The notes beneath the pieces were generated by a model. It had not been told where the DNA came from. It did not search any database and was given only the letters and a program-made list of their open reading frames with translations. Shown piece by piece: positions 23,670-35,389 of a DNA stretch of 64,000 bases. How positions within the stretch are numbered: the first letter of the stretch is position 1; each line of letters starts with the position of its first letter. The DNA is taken from positions 1 through 64,000 of the forward strand of contig JAWPHD010001220.1 in assembly GCA_037043455.1 (NCBI GenBank). The letters are read 5' to 3'. The position numbers and the translations under genes were made by a program. This DNA comes from Cyrtodaria siliqua. Lineage: Eukaryota; Mollusca; Bivalvia; Adapedonta; Hiatellidae.

Positions 23670-24515
23670 CACCAACAATGCCTTAAGTTTTTCTTAAATA
23701 CTTAACAAAATACTTAAGTAAGTCACTAAAAAAGAGTATAATAATGGACCTATGGAAACGGCCGAGCACGACACATACGAAATATTGCAGTCTCGGTTTG
23801 ATTGAGACTGTTCATGAGCGGTAGTGAAATATGCTAGCTACCGCTAACGCCCTCTAGCCCCGGGTTGAGCAGAACTCAATATTCATAATATCAATAATAC
23901 ACAATTTTAACCACCCCGAAGATGGCACTAAAACTTAGTAGAAATGTGTTCACCAACATAAGTTAAGTTTCTACTTAGCTACGTAAAAAACTTAATTAAA
24001 TATGGACTGGGAATTTGTCTATTCCGCAAACAGTGTAAATAAAGTACATGCAGTTTTTTACTGAACCAGTCAAAAATCCTGATCACCAAGATGCTTGCAA
24101 AAGATCATAGCGGCCAATCACGACAAACGCATGGTAACTGCTTCTTTTCTGGTCATCATTTTTGATAAAGTAAAGCATTTTAACTATATATCTTACCTTT
24201 GTTTTATGCATTAAGTCATGTTGCAGATACAGTTATGTACATGTGTCTCGTTTATGGACATGCACTTGTGAAACATGTTAAAGTTAATAGAAGAAAATAT
24301 ATATCTATGGGACTTCCCATTGTAATTTTAGCTTCACGAAAATCCTTGAATAAATTTCTAAAAAGGGTCACCTCCTTAGCTGACTTAGAAATTTAAGTAT
24401 TTTACTTAATGAATTGGTTTGGTGAAACACGTTTCCCTTACTTAAGAAAAACTGAGACGAAACATTTAAATTTAAGTTTTTATGTAGCTAAGTATATACT
24501 AAAAGTATGTTGGTG
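23670..24515. repeat. four interleaved CACCAAC-ended inverted repeats
   Basis: Arms start at 23670 (+), 23951 (+), 24425 (-) and 24515 (-), each beginning TTCACCAA followed by CTTAAGT/TACTTAGCTA-rich sequence. The 23951 and 24515 arms match over about 55 bp. The order + + - - means two inverted-repeat elements overlap rather than nest. A family H copy sits between the first two arms. Confidence 0.65.
23735..23935 (+). repeat. hairpin-bearing dispersed repeat, family H, copy H1
   Basis: Almost identical to the reverse complement of 31665-31862. Stem 1 is CAGTCTC/GAGACTG (23788-23794 with 23804-23810). Stem 2 is AGCGGTAG/CTACCGCT (23817-23824 with 23838-23845). Confidence 0.8.
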
Positions 24516-24524
24516 AAATCTAAT

Positions 24525-24768
24525 ATTCATCAACCTTTTGAATACAAGAATCAGACTCGACTCAAAATCTCATTTTTTAATTCCAAATAAAAACAATTTT
24601 ACAAGCAAATTACTACATTAACTTACAGAAACGAGTAATTTTAAAGGTAATTTAACAGAAAATTATTGAAAATCACAATTTTTACCCATTCTTTTGTGTT
24701 GATAGGGTTTGCAAAAATAATAGATTTTGAGTCTGAGTCTGATTCTTGTGCTCAACAATTTGATGAAT
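24525..24768. mobile_element. 244-bp MITE-like inverted repeat
   Basis: Arms of about 46 bp (24525-24570 and 24722-24768) share 'acaagaatcagactc', 'gactcaaaatct' and a TTCATCAA end in inverted orientation. The AT-rich centre has no frame. Confidence 0.7.
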
Positions 24769-24794
24769 TTAGGCCCAATAGGGTTCACCATCCC

Positions 24795-24990
24795 CCACTT
24801 TTTTTGTCACTGACATTTCCAAGGCAGTAGCCCTATTGTCAACCCTTTTTGGGTTTTTGACGTCATATGCCTTTATTCCTTATTAACATTGCCATTCATG
24901 TTTGTCGTTTTGCGTGTTTTGGAGATTACTGTGTTCTGTGAAAGCTGCATTTCCTGTTCATTTTTTATACTTACTTTTACCCTATTATCG
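24795..24990 (+). mobile_element. Penelope-like family, 3' tail only
   Basis: Carries 'aaggcagtagccctattgtc', 'aacccttttt', 'gacgtcatatgcc' and a CCTGTTCATTTTTTATAC end, as in copy 1. The body is absent. Confidence 0.7.
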
Positions 24991-24999
24991 AATCTTCAT

Positions 25000-25830
25000 T
25001 TTTTTTTTTATACTTCGATTGTATTGTATTCATGGTCATAATATCAACCCTTTCAGTAGTTCGTGATAATACAGTTGTCGTTTAACGCAAAGCACAACAA
25101 TGATTTAAAATTAGTGTTATTTTAAATGTAACTGAATCTAACTGACCTGCTTTACGCAGTCCCCGCCACAAACTCTGGCAAACACTTCCTAGAAAATCTA
25201 AGATTGAAAACATACAATGACAGACACGCAAGTCCACACTCATTTATAATATGTGAAGCCTGTGTCGGCTGTAATTTATTTCCTTATTTACAAGAACTGT
25301 CAAATGGTCAGGTATGACCCGAAAGCTTAAAACGTTATTGCTTAACTGAGTTGGGGTGGGGGATGGGGAAGGAACTAAAACGAAATCCAACTAAAACAAG
25401 ATACTAAAAACTTTACGTGTAGTAAATCATTCCAGACAATATCAGTTATTGTATAATTGGACGAAAATGAAAAATTGCATGTCAAATTGTGCCGGGGAAA
25501 ATTGCATGTCAAATTGTGCCGGGGAAAATTATTAAGAAAGACATCGACAGTTAGCTTTTCTGTTATTGCTCGTGCGTTTAATTTGTTTTTCAAGAGTTCA
25601 AAATTAATGACTCTCGTGTAAAGAAAATACGGAGTTATATAATTGGAATTTTACAAAGTAGCACGTAGCATGACAACGTCCCGATATTTAACCATACAGG
25701 CATAGTGATCCAATCAATTTATAAGGTCTTCAGAATATACTTGTAAAATGTATCGAAAGTACATGCATATGTTTAACTATAATTGTCATTCAAAGTAAAT
25801 ACAACTTTAACATTCGCAGAACGCAGTCAT
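25000..25830. repeat. mostly featureless; one 27-bp tandem duplication
   Basis: At 25474-25527 the 27-bp unit starting attgcatgtcaaattgtgcc occurs twice in a row without mismatch. The rest shows no gene. Confidence 0.6.
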
Positions 25831-25833
25831 TCA

Positions 25834-25975
25834 AAGCATACACAAAGCATACACAAAACAAACACAAAGCGCACACAAAACATACACAAAACATACACAA
25901 ACATTACACAAAGCATACACAAACCATAAACAAAACATACACAAAACATACACAAAGCATAAACAAAGCAACAAC
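25834..25975. repeat. ~10-bp minisatellite (acatacacaa)
   Basis: About a dozen imperfect units of the form ACATACACAA/GCATACACAA. Confidence 0.9.
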
Positions 25976-26257
25976 ATCATAGGAATTTTGAAATATACAT
26001 TTCCTGTGGACCTTTATTTTTACAAACGTCAATGCGATAGTTATTGCCAAAATGCAATGGCATTGACACTGCTTTTTCAGATATGAAGATTAAGATCAAG
26101 AGTGTTCCTATATAACTCTATATAAAGTCATGGAATCCTGTGACGCGGCTTTCATTTACAAAGAGACTTTCATTTGATCAAACTTAATATGAATATCTAT
26201 CAAAAATAATCACAATAAATGCTTTAAACAGATTGTGTTTAAGAGTTAATTTAATAA

Positions 26258-26468
26258 CTCTATATTACAACTCTATATTACAACTCTATATTACAACTCT
26301 ATCTATATTACAACTCTATATTACAACTCTACTCTATATTACAACTCTATATTACAACTCTATATTACAACTATATATTACAACTCTATATTACATGTAT
26401 TACAACTCAACTCTATATTACAACTCTATATTACAACTCTATATTACTACTCTATATTACAACTATAA
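26258..26468. repeat. 13-bp minisatellite (actctatattaca)
   Basis: About 15 units with occasional insertions. The long open frame across it encodes only a repeating LQLYITTL peptide and is a by-product. Confidence 0.92.
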
Positions 26469-26924
26469 ATAAAACGTCGAAAAGAAAATGAAGCATTCAC
26501 GGAAACGCTTTCAACCGAAATCACGCATTCAAAAACAACCGGGGCCATTTTTCACATCTGGCACTTCATGTTGTTAACATTTCAGTTGTCTGGATTTATC
26601 GACTTTTTGACATTTTACACTTTGCTGTTTATGTCCATTTGCTCTTGAGATTTAAATGTGTTTGATATTGTTCTCCGTTTTCTCTGTATAATAGGAGTGT
26701 CATTATAGTTTGTCAATTGTAGTGTTATTCCTAGAAAAACAGTTCCAAAAAATCTTAACATTCCTCAAAGTACTCTCCATTAGCTTATATGCAGAAAATT
26801 GTAAGCGTTTTATGCTCATTTGAAATGTTTATTGATACTGGAGATAAGGTACACCCCTTAGCCACTGGTAAATTGCTGACCCAAAGGACTTTCGATCAGC
26901 TTATTTCCTTTTTGAAGAGGAAAA

Positions 26925-27175
26925 AAAAAACGTCACATGGGGCAAGGCCAAGCGAGTAAGGTGCATTTACAGTGACTTTTTCCTGTTCCAGAAACTTAGT
27001 CATACATGTAATAGTAGCTGCTTTTTGGGGTGGAGCGTTGTCATGTAGCGGAAAGAATGTGACGGAGTCCAGTCTTGGAGATTCGCTTCAGGAAGTAAGC
27101 TGTCAGCTGCAAGTGGAACTTGGCATTGACCACTTTCTTCTTTGGTGCGACGACTTGTACAGCTGGTCCATGTAG
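26925..27175 (-). pseudogene. mariner-type transposase fragment
   Basis: On the minus strand a short frame reads HDNAPPQKAATITC, a fragment carrying FLEQEK and VTV, then APYSLGLAPCDVFF. HDNAP and YSPDLAPCDF are the second and third catalytic-Asp motifs of mariner transposases. The two Asp codons (27040-27042, 26932-26934) are about 35 residues apart, near the D34D spacing. The N-terminal HTH region and inverted repeats were not found, and the flanking sequence has stops. Confidence 0.75.
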
Positions 27176-27179
27176 TGTT

Positions 27180-28150
27180 GTGTTTTGGTAATATTACATT
27201 TTATAGATGTATTATATAAACATGTTTCTATGCAATGTTTGATGTGAAAGTATTTAAAGTTCTATATAACCTTGCATACAGGGCGTAACACAACCCGGTC
27301 TAGTGTGTGATCTGATATTCTTTGTAGTGTATTCTATACTGCTCACACATAGGTGTTTTCTGTAGTTCTTACCCGCTGTTTACACGGGGCGTACTTGGGG
27401 AGCCTGTGTAGTCCTTTAAACAATTGAAGGTCAAACTAGGGTTAACACATGGTGAGTTGGGGAAGATTCACTTCCTTATAAGGGGTTTGTGTTTACACAT
27501 GTGTAGGTTGGTGTTACACATTGTGGTTGTATAAAATGTATGGCTTATAGATATCCTGAATATTTTGGCATTATTTTCGGCGTAAAATACTTCATATTAT
27601 GGGGAACTTTAAAAATAAGATTATTGCGAAATGGGACTTTTAATAAAGTGAGAAATTGACATTAATTTATATATTCTAATTTTGGTATATTACGAACATT
27701 GGATTAATTGAAGAAATAGATTAATAAAATGTTGTGTTTCAAAGAATATATGACTTTGTGTTTCTTTGCATCATATTTTTTTAACTCGGTCACAAACTAG
27801 CAGTCGTAAAGAACTTAACGCATTTATAAGATTGTAAAAATGCGGGTATAAATAAATGAACACCGTTATTAAATTATACAACACTAGTCGCAAGCGGTGA
27901 AAATACTCTTTTTAAAAATTGCAACGGTATTGTGAAAAAAATTTCGTAAAGAACTTGACGGACACTGTTGATTATCTTCGTAATGCAGGGTCTCCTGGTT
28001 GCATTATGGTCCATATTTTGTTTGAGACTTTCTTTTTCGGCTTAAAAAAGTAGTCTTTAACACAATATGTATTTATATTTTTATATTTTTATAACAAATA
28101 TTAACCGTTTAACATCGGTGATATTTTATCTCAGTGTTAATAAATACTGA
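27180..28150. other. no recognisable feature
   Basis: AT-rich sequence without supported gene or repeat. Confidence 0.4.
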
Positions 28151-28155
28151 AAAAG

Positions 28156-28740
28156 TAGTCAGGGTGACTTTTTACGGCCGCCACACAGCACTAAACAAAT
28201 GCTAGTGTGAATGTCAATAAATACTGAAAAGGTGATCCCTTGGAATCTTTATGGAGTCTGTTCACGAGAGGTAATTATAAGATGCAACACCTTTCTCACA
28301 TCCTAGCACCGGCTTAAGCAATATTCAAAGCAGCACTAAACAAACGCTAATGTGAATGTCAATAACTACTGAAATGGTGATCCCTTGGAAGCAAGAAACA
28401 TAAACAAGAGAGAAAAGTAGCAGACTCGGTTTTATTGAGTCTGTTCATGAGAGGTAATTATAAGATGCAACACCTCTCACGCCTCCTAGCACCGGCTTAA
28501 GCGATATTCTACTTTAAAGCAACACAGAATGGGATTGCTGATCCCAAAGGACCAGTAAATAATATCACAACTGATTTGTAGTCAGTGCGACTTTTTACGG
28601 CCGCCACACGGCACAAAAAAACGCTAGTGTGAATATCAATAAATACTAAAAAGGTGATCCCATGGAAGCAAGAAACACAAAAAAAAAAGAGAAAAGTAGC
28701 AGACTCGGTTTTATTGAGTCTGTTCATGAGAGGTAATTAA
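28156..28740 (+). repeat. family H cluster, three units in tandem
   Basis: Units at 28156-28331, 28332-28512 and 28576-28740. Each has a head with ACGGCCGCCACAC or ACTAAACAAACGCTA, then GGTGATCCC.TGGAA, then the hairpin block. In the middle unit stem 1 is CAGACTC/GAGTCTG (28421-28427 with 28437-28443) and stem 2 is TGAGAGGT/ACCTCTCA (28448-28455 with 28472-28479). The first unit has lost the left half of stem 1; the third stops inside stem 2. Confidence 0.85.
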
Positions 28741-28744
28741 CACA

Positions 28745-30040
28745 TGTACATAGGCAAACGCGTACTCAGAATCTTCACTTAGCATTTCGGCATTTCGCAT
28801 TAATCTTATTGATTCACCATGATTTATTACATCTCGTACGTAATCGAGTTCAATACGAAACGGAATTTAAAAATTATTTGTTTGCATATCAAGCTCATCT
28901 CAATAAGTTCCTGTTTAAATTACCGGTAACAGTAATGATGGATAAGATTTCCATGTTAAATTAATCCAATGAGTGAGGTTTGGTAACTAAATCGGCGAGA
29001 ATATTATCTAGTAAAGTTGGGAAGAATGCCAGACACATCAAGTATTAGGCGTCGGTGATTATTTGCGTTTCAGACGATCGAATTCAATTATTGAAATTCT
29101 CAACTAAAAACATTTTAATAAAACTTTAAAAAGTGTTCCAACCTGCGTGCGTTAAATGTGACCCTGTCGACACGCCTCCTTCAATTTCATCTATGACATC
29201 ATATCGTGACAGTCCGTAACACATATTATTATGCCAAACAGTTTACATACAGCCCATTAAAAATAAATCTGTCAAAAAAGCCTCAAAACGAAACAACTGT
29301 ATGCCAAGTTTCATCAAACTAGTCCATTTGTTGAATGTATAGCATCATTATGTACGGGCCTGCTGTTACCAATGATACAGAATAGGAAAAAACGAATATT
29401 CTTCAGAGATTTGTTTTATCGATTACATTGAGACTATTATGTAGGATAATAAAAGAAACTGTCAATGCAACATAGAACACTTGCTTTTGCAGTTTATTAG
29501 TTTGAACATGTAGTTTATCCTTCAGTAATGTGAAAATGTGTCCTATAGAAACCACAGCATTCAAACGCAATGGCATTGTAGTTCCACACTACACCGAAAA
29601 CCGAAATAACGAAGGACAATATATACCAAAGATTGGCGAAGACAGGGTTACCGTCATCAGGCAATAATGCCTACATGTTAGATGTTTATGTGTACACAAC
29701 CTCGCTATTATCCTGTCGAGTACAACGAAGACGATTAACGTCCTATTTATGGACGCTAGTTTTCTAGATCGATTAACATTCCTTGACAAACGGACACACA
29801 GATCATGAGGAGGAGTTCAATTATTCGTTTTCACTCTGATGTAAGAAATAAATGCAACACATATCAAAATAAGTTTTTAAGCAAAAGTATCTTTCTTATT
29901 TAGTTGCTTGTGTTCAATGTGGACACGCATGTTGCTCAAATCAACCTCACAAAGCGATAACAGCTGCGCTCTAAAGCTGCACCTATACAGTAGTATAATT
30001 ATAATAACAATATTTGTTTGTTTGTACGGTGTTTTACGTC
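28745..30040. other. no recognisable feature
   Basis: No gene, repeat or RNA supported. Confidence 0.4.
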
Positions 30041-30045
30041 ATTTT

Positions 30046-30087
30046 CAACACATGTAAGGTTATAAATAAATAACCTTACATGTGTTG
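30046..30087. repeat. perfect 18-bp inverted repeat, 6-nt loop
   Basis: Arms 30046-30063 (caacacatgtaaggttat) and 30070-30087 pair perfectly around loop aaataa. No U-run follows, so it is not a terminator. Confidence 0.9.
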
Positions 30088-30155
30088 ACTCAATAAAACC
30101 GAGTCTGCTGCTTTATTCTCTTAATTGTGTGTGTTGCTCCCATAGGATCACTTTT
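30078..30155 (-). repeat. family H, truncated copy H7
   Basis: Minus strand: AAAGTGATCC...GCAGCAGACTCGGTTTTATTG, ending just after stem 1 where it runs into the 30046-30087 hairpin. Confidence 0.75.
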
Positions 30156-30683
30156 ATCAGTATATATATACGTCATTTATATATGACGGTCGAATGTTTG
30201 TGGTGGAGGCAGACAACCCCCTTTCCTGGGTAAAACCATTACTGTATACCTTCCGCCATCCGTGAGAATCGACACTTCCTATAATAACAATACAAAGGAT
30301 ACAGGTGTCTATAGACTATACGTCTGGTCCGGCCAGAAATATCATAACATATCAAATCACTTAAATTCGTTATAGGCGATTTGTGGCCATCGGCCCATAC
30401 ACAACTTCACGTATGAAATGAAATCAACACAGGATTTGGTTATTTAAATATATAAATAAAACTGATCAGTACAAACTATAACAATTTCAAGCGTTCACCA
30501 TATGTGTTTGAAACGTACCAGTTTATTGATAAAGCAACTAATCGATGGTAGATTTAGTATATCACCTAAAATCAAATGTCTCACTACACAGTTAGCTACC
30601 TTGAAACGAAACCCACGGTAGGATACTTCTTGCGCCATAAAAAGTAGTGGTGTATTCTTCGGTTTTAAATATTTTTTTATAAT

Positions 30684-30723
30684 TGCTGACATATATGTTT
30701 AATGCTGACATATATGTTTATTG
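30684..30723. repeat. 18-bp tandem duplication
   Basis: 'tgctgacatatatgttta' occurs twice in a row, directly before a splice-acceptor-like ttgttgttgcag. Confidence 0.85.
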
Positions 30724-31154
30724 TTGTTGCAGGTGAGATGAGCATGTGTCTGAATCTGGATGTGCAGTTATTAGACGACACTGGCACCAAACGATGACAG
30801 TTTTATGGGTGTTGAAGATGTGTAGGAATTCTGGTACATACTCCGGAGTACAAGCCACCACTCAATTTTAAAAATAATACTTGGTCAACGTACCAGATGT
30901 TGTACATTGTTGTGTGGGCAAATGACTGTGCTTCATAAAAAATGGCTTCTGGCATGGAAACGTGATGCTTGAAATGGCCCAGAATTCATAGAGTACAATT
31001 GCACTATGATGTGAGGCCTATACATATCGTTTATCTCTTTTGATTGGATCTTACACCTTTCTCTTTGTTTCCCAGACAACTGATAAATTGGTTGGATAAC
31101 AATTTGGTCATACATATCAATTTACTCTAAATTAACAGTAAAAGGGAGGGACAC

Positions 31155-31310
31155 TAGACATATCAAACCGAGACTGCAATATTTCGTATGTGTCGTGCTC
31201 GGCCGTTTCCAAAGGTCCATTATCATACTCTTTTTTTTATAGCACAGTGGCGTTGTTTGTGCAGTGTGGCGGCAGTAAAACGTTTCCCCGCGCTTGCAAT
31301 CAGTACTGTT
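31155..31310 (-). repeat. family H, copy H3 (head and partial hairpin)
   Basis: Minus strand: a head with GCCGCCACACTGCACAAAC, then ATGGACCTTTGGAAACGGCC and the left half of stem 1, breaking off inside the loop (GGTTTGAT). Confidence 0.75.
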
Positions 31311-31664
31311 ATTCATTCGATCTTTGGCGATCGCTGAGCCCGATACTTATATTTAGTTATCGGTGGAACATTTTCAATTTCTTTTGTTTTCTTACTTAAT
31401 TTTTGATTCGGTAGTTCCACTACTCCGGCCGATAAAAGGCTCTGGGTATTGTTTAACCACTTATAGGATATGTTGTCTGCTTTTTTATTTAGTCTTTTGG
31501 CTGTTACTTGTAATAAGCAGGCTTCATAACCGCTGCTTCCAACTAAATTCCATTATGTTTATTTCTCTCTTCGGGGCATTTAATTGTATTAGATACTGGG
31601 ACCATACGCCGTACGACATGGGGAATCATGTAACTCCATGTCCACCGCCGTATGCATGCCATCT

Positions 31665-31862
31665 TCGGGATGGTTAAAATTGTGTACTATTGATTTTATG
31701 AATATTGAGTTCTGCTCAACCCGGGGCTAGAGGGCGTGAGCGGTAGCTAGCATATTTCACTACCGCTCATGAACAGTCTCAATCAAACCGAGACTGCAAT
31801 ATTTCGTATGTGTCGTGCTCGGCCGTTTCCAAAGGTCCATTATTATACTCTTTTTTATAGGC
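31665..31862 (-). repeat. family H, copy H2
   Basis: Reverse complement of H1 with only a few differences over about 200 bp. One of them (H1 AACGCC versus H2 CACGCC) restores a fuller stem 2. Confidence 0.85.
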
Positions 31863-31869
31863 TATACTA

Positions 31870-33160
31870 TCAATATACACGTACGCTCTGATATGGTAAC
31901 ATGTAAGTTAGTCAACAAGACATTTATTTCAATTCCACTCCCAGAACGAACGCTAGAATGGACGTTTATGTCACCGTAAATCCTTATACCCGCACTTAAA
32001 CATGGTGTCAGTATGTTCGTGTTTTAAAACTTCAACATAAGCTAAAATGCAGGATTAATAATTGTTTCTGCAGAAATGTGTACCGGGGTCGTACTACATA
32101 GTTCCAACTTTTCCGATATGCAAATTAACTATATGCTTTACATAAAAACTTCATGCTTGTGGAACAATTAAACTGACCTAGCCTACATCGCTGCAATATT
32201 TAATTAATCTCTGATAAAACGCATACTAGGTAAAAGACACCATTGGTCAGCTGACTTGACAAGTATGTGTTAATTGGATTTGACTGATATGTCTGTAACT
32301 ATATATACTTTCGCACGGACACTCTAGCCATTTTACATAGTATTGCCTATCATTGGCAACACTCCCTTCACAAGATTGTATTTTATTTTTGAAAAATTAC
32401 ATCTAAAATATCTAGTAACACTGTCGCATTAAATATGCACACATAATATTGTTGTAACTGAATTAATACTTACTTTCTATGGAAACGAGGTAGAGTATCC
32501 AATCATCGGGGTAGCGAGTCTGAATTCTCGCTTAAACTAGGGACGGATCCATGATTGTAAATTATGTTTTGAGTTTTTTAAATCAACAAGCCAAATTTTA
32601 TATCTCAACCGCATGCGGCATATAAATTATAACATAGTCAATTATATTATAGGTTCAATGTTCCCTGATACAGTTATGGTACTATCGGTTTGTTATTGCA
32701 TTTGTTAAACCTGGACCTAAAAAACTAAATGAACACAAAAAGCTACTTGTTTGATGGAGTATTTTACATAATGTTGCCATAGACAAAATACAGATAATAT
32801 GGTTCAGTTCAAGTTCAAACAATACCCAATCATTACTGGCTCTATCAGTTATATAACTGGATGAAATTGGAGAATTCAATATGCTAAAGTCTGCTGGATA
32901 GATACCAGTTCACATTATTCATACGATCTTAACTCTACAGTAATCAATGTTAATACCAACTGCGCATGTTAAGGATATCGAATATGTATTATTGCTCCAA
33001 TTATAGATATCCTTATTTACATGATTTGCATTGCAGATTTGTCAAATGCATACGAGTAACGTCTAACCGGTACTTTGGAAAAATGATAGAAACGTCCACA
33101 AAATCGCTGATGTCACATTGCTGTTTTTAAGTGTTAATGGCGCTTGTTTTTCTACATATA
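31870..33160. other. no recognisable feature
   Basis: AT-rich; no gene supported. Confidence 0.4.
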
Positions 33161-33164
33161 CTCG

Positions 33165-33265
33165 TCCCAGTAACATTGTGATATAACAGATGAGCAATAT
33201 TATCTGTATATTATATCAATAATATGATATGTTCATCAAAATACTGTTTAGTAGTACGTTAATTT
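33165..33265 (+). repeat. upstream remnant of the duplicated block
   Basis: Aligns with 46950-47045: ccagtaacattgtgatataac versus ccagtaatgttgtgacataac, and a shared 'tgttcatcaaaatactg'. It is separated from the rest of block 1 by about 2.3 kb of minisatellite and palindrome sequence. Confidence 0.65.
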
Positions 33266-33899
33266 AATGTCTACGTCATTTCAGATGCAACACAGTTTAA
33301 ATTAATAGATAGCTCCGAATCGACTGATGAAGCACAAACAAAATAAATAAGCGCATTCTAGCTATGCTCATAGAACAAAACATTCTAAAATCCCATAGAT
33401 CAACTTCAAGCAAATTTAATTAATTAAGATGGAAAATTATAATGCCTTGATGCATGTAGCTCTGTCAATAACATTAATTACAGCATTTATCTATTTTATT
33501 GACTGTGTTTTTTAGAGCGCATAAAAGAGATTCCATTGGAATGAATTATTAGTGAGAAGACGTTCTACATGAATCAACGACTATGTTATTACTAATTAAA
33601 TTGATACACGATTTAATACATTGAAAAAAGCTTCTTAAATAATCAACTTTACATAACATAATGATCATAATCGCAATTAGCAAGGATAGCAAGGATAATA
33701 CGATCTAATACCTCAAGTAACTATTAGTTATTAGTTAAATATCAGAATTGATTGGTGCTGAAATTTGAGTAATGCTAGTAAAACTGCTTCGATTAAGTAC
33801 TGTTTCAGACAATATAGGAAGAAGCAATAAGTTTAAATTATACAAAACTTCAGACGTAGTAAACCTATAACATGGTGGAGGCAAGGTATAATACCAACG

Positions 33900-34670
33900 T
33901 GTATGCATATCCCAAATCGCAGGACTATTGGGCAAATACACGCATCTATGAATGTCACAAGATTAAGGGGCACCAAAAACATATATGAATGCAACAATAT
34001 TACTGGACAAATAAAAACATCTACGAATGTCACACGATTACTGGACAAATACAACCATCTATGCATGTCACACGATTACTGGACAAATTCATGCATTAAT
34101 GTCATAATATAGCTGGGCAAATACAATAGTTATTCGTTAAATCAGAATTGATTGCTTCAGCAAGTGTCCTTTTAATCTAAATTGTCAAGTGTCTCTTCAA
34201 TTAAAAGTGTCAAGTATCCCTTTAATACAAGTTCACTTCAAAATTAATTCGCAATAGTCAAAAGTATCCAATGTCACTTTTATCATAACAAACATGTATG
34301 AATATCACAAGATTACTGTTCAAATACTACAATATAAGAATGTCACAAGATAATTAGACAAATACAAACATCTGTGAATGTCTCACTACTACTGGACAAA
34401 TACAAACAGGATTGAATGGCAAACGATTACTGAACAAAATGCATGAATGAATGTCATAAGATAACAAGACAAATACAAACATGAATGAAAGACATACGAT
34501 TAATACACAAATACAAATATGAAGGTCACAAGACTACTGGACAAATACAAACATGTACATGTACGAAGTTCAAAACAGTGCTGGAAAAATACGCACAAGT
34601 TTGAATGTCACGAGATTACTGGACAAATAAAGGTTTGCATGAATGTCACTAGATTACCCGTCATAATCAG
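33900..34670 (+). repeat. degenerate ~38-bp tandem array
   Basis: About 15 units related to gaatgtcacaagattactgg followed by acaaatacaaacatct, at 33940-34110 and 34296-34670, with an unrelated gap between. Units differ by 10-30%. A single unit in reverse orientation is found at 46945-46985. Confidence 0.85.
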
Positions 34671-34679
34671 CATGAACAA

Positions 34680-35180
34680 GCTTTAACTTGGAGACGATGT
34701 CAATGACTGACAAAAATCCGGGAATGAAATAACAATTAAAGAGGTGCGTAATGGTTTTCGAATGCAGGAATTTAATGCATAATGATTTTTTTAAAGAATC
34801 AAAATTTACTGACTTAGTCTAATGAACAAATGATTTCTGTGCAGTGCTATCGAAAAACGATCAGAGAACAGCAAAGCTCTACCATTATAATAAATATTTT
34901 GACAGAGCGTGTGGGCGAAGTCGTTGATTAGAACACCATTACGAGTATGCATGTTCAAAAGAAACGCTAAGCAGGAAACGTGTGAATATCGCATAACAAA
35001 ACAAAATTATTAGTAGAGCATATATCTACGGCTTTATGACTACAAACTTTTTAGATTATAATTAATTCTATATTTTATTGTATACCTTCCAGTGGATTCC
35101 ATGATTAAAATAAAATCTCATATTTTCATTGTTTATATTTCGCATGTGAAATACCAAAAATGACGTAATACCGTTGTTGA
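34680..35180. other. no gene
   Basis: AT-rich sequence, no supported feature. Confidence 0.4.
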
Positions 35181-35186
35181 CGTTGT

Positions 35187-35194
35187 TGACGTCA
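35187..35194. promoter_or_regulatory. perfect CRE-like TGACGTCA
   Basis: TGACGTCA preceded by two more tgacgt half-sites (35161, 35178). Function not shown. Confidence 0.3.
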
Positions 35195-35277
35195 TTGTTT
35201 TGGCGCATTATGCTTTTTCTGCATAAGTTTCAATGTTGTGAATATATAATAACTATAATATTTGCTTATTTGTCATG

Positions 35278-35389
35278 AATATAGGATTTATTTTCATCTC
35301 GAAGTGAGTTAACTCGCATATTTTTACTCGTTCTATAGCACTCTTCAAGTTTTCTCACTTCTCGGTTAAAAATAAATCCTATATTCTCT
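35278..35389. repeat. inverted repeat with 31-bp arms
   Basis: 35278-35309 (aatataggatttatttt then cgaagtgag) pairs with 35357-35389 (ctcacttc then aaaataaatcctatatt) with about four mismatches; the spacer is about 47 bp. Confidence 0.8.

Noticed and set aside
26233..26472. Open frame with repeating LQLYITTL peptide
   Set aside because: Translation of a 13-bp minisatellite; 13 is not a multiple of three and the frame survives only because the unit lacks stops.
30728..30797. Possible exon after ttgttgttgcag (EMSMCLNLDVQLLDDTGTKR then stop)
   Set aside because: Short, no poly(A) signal or partner exon, and the acceptor follows an 18-bp duplication; not strong enough to list.
33900..34670. CRISPR-like array
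   Set aside because: Units are contiguous and degenerate with no unique spacers, and the genome is eukaryotic; it is a minisatellite.
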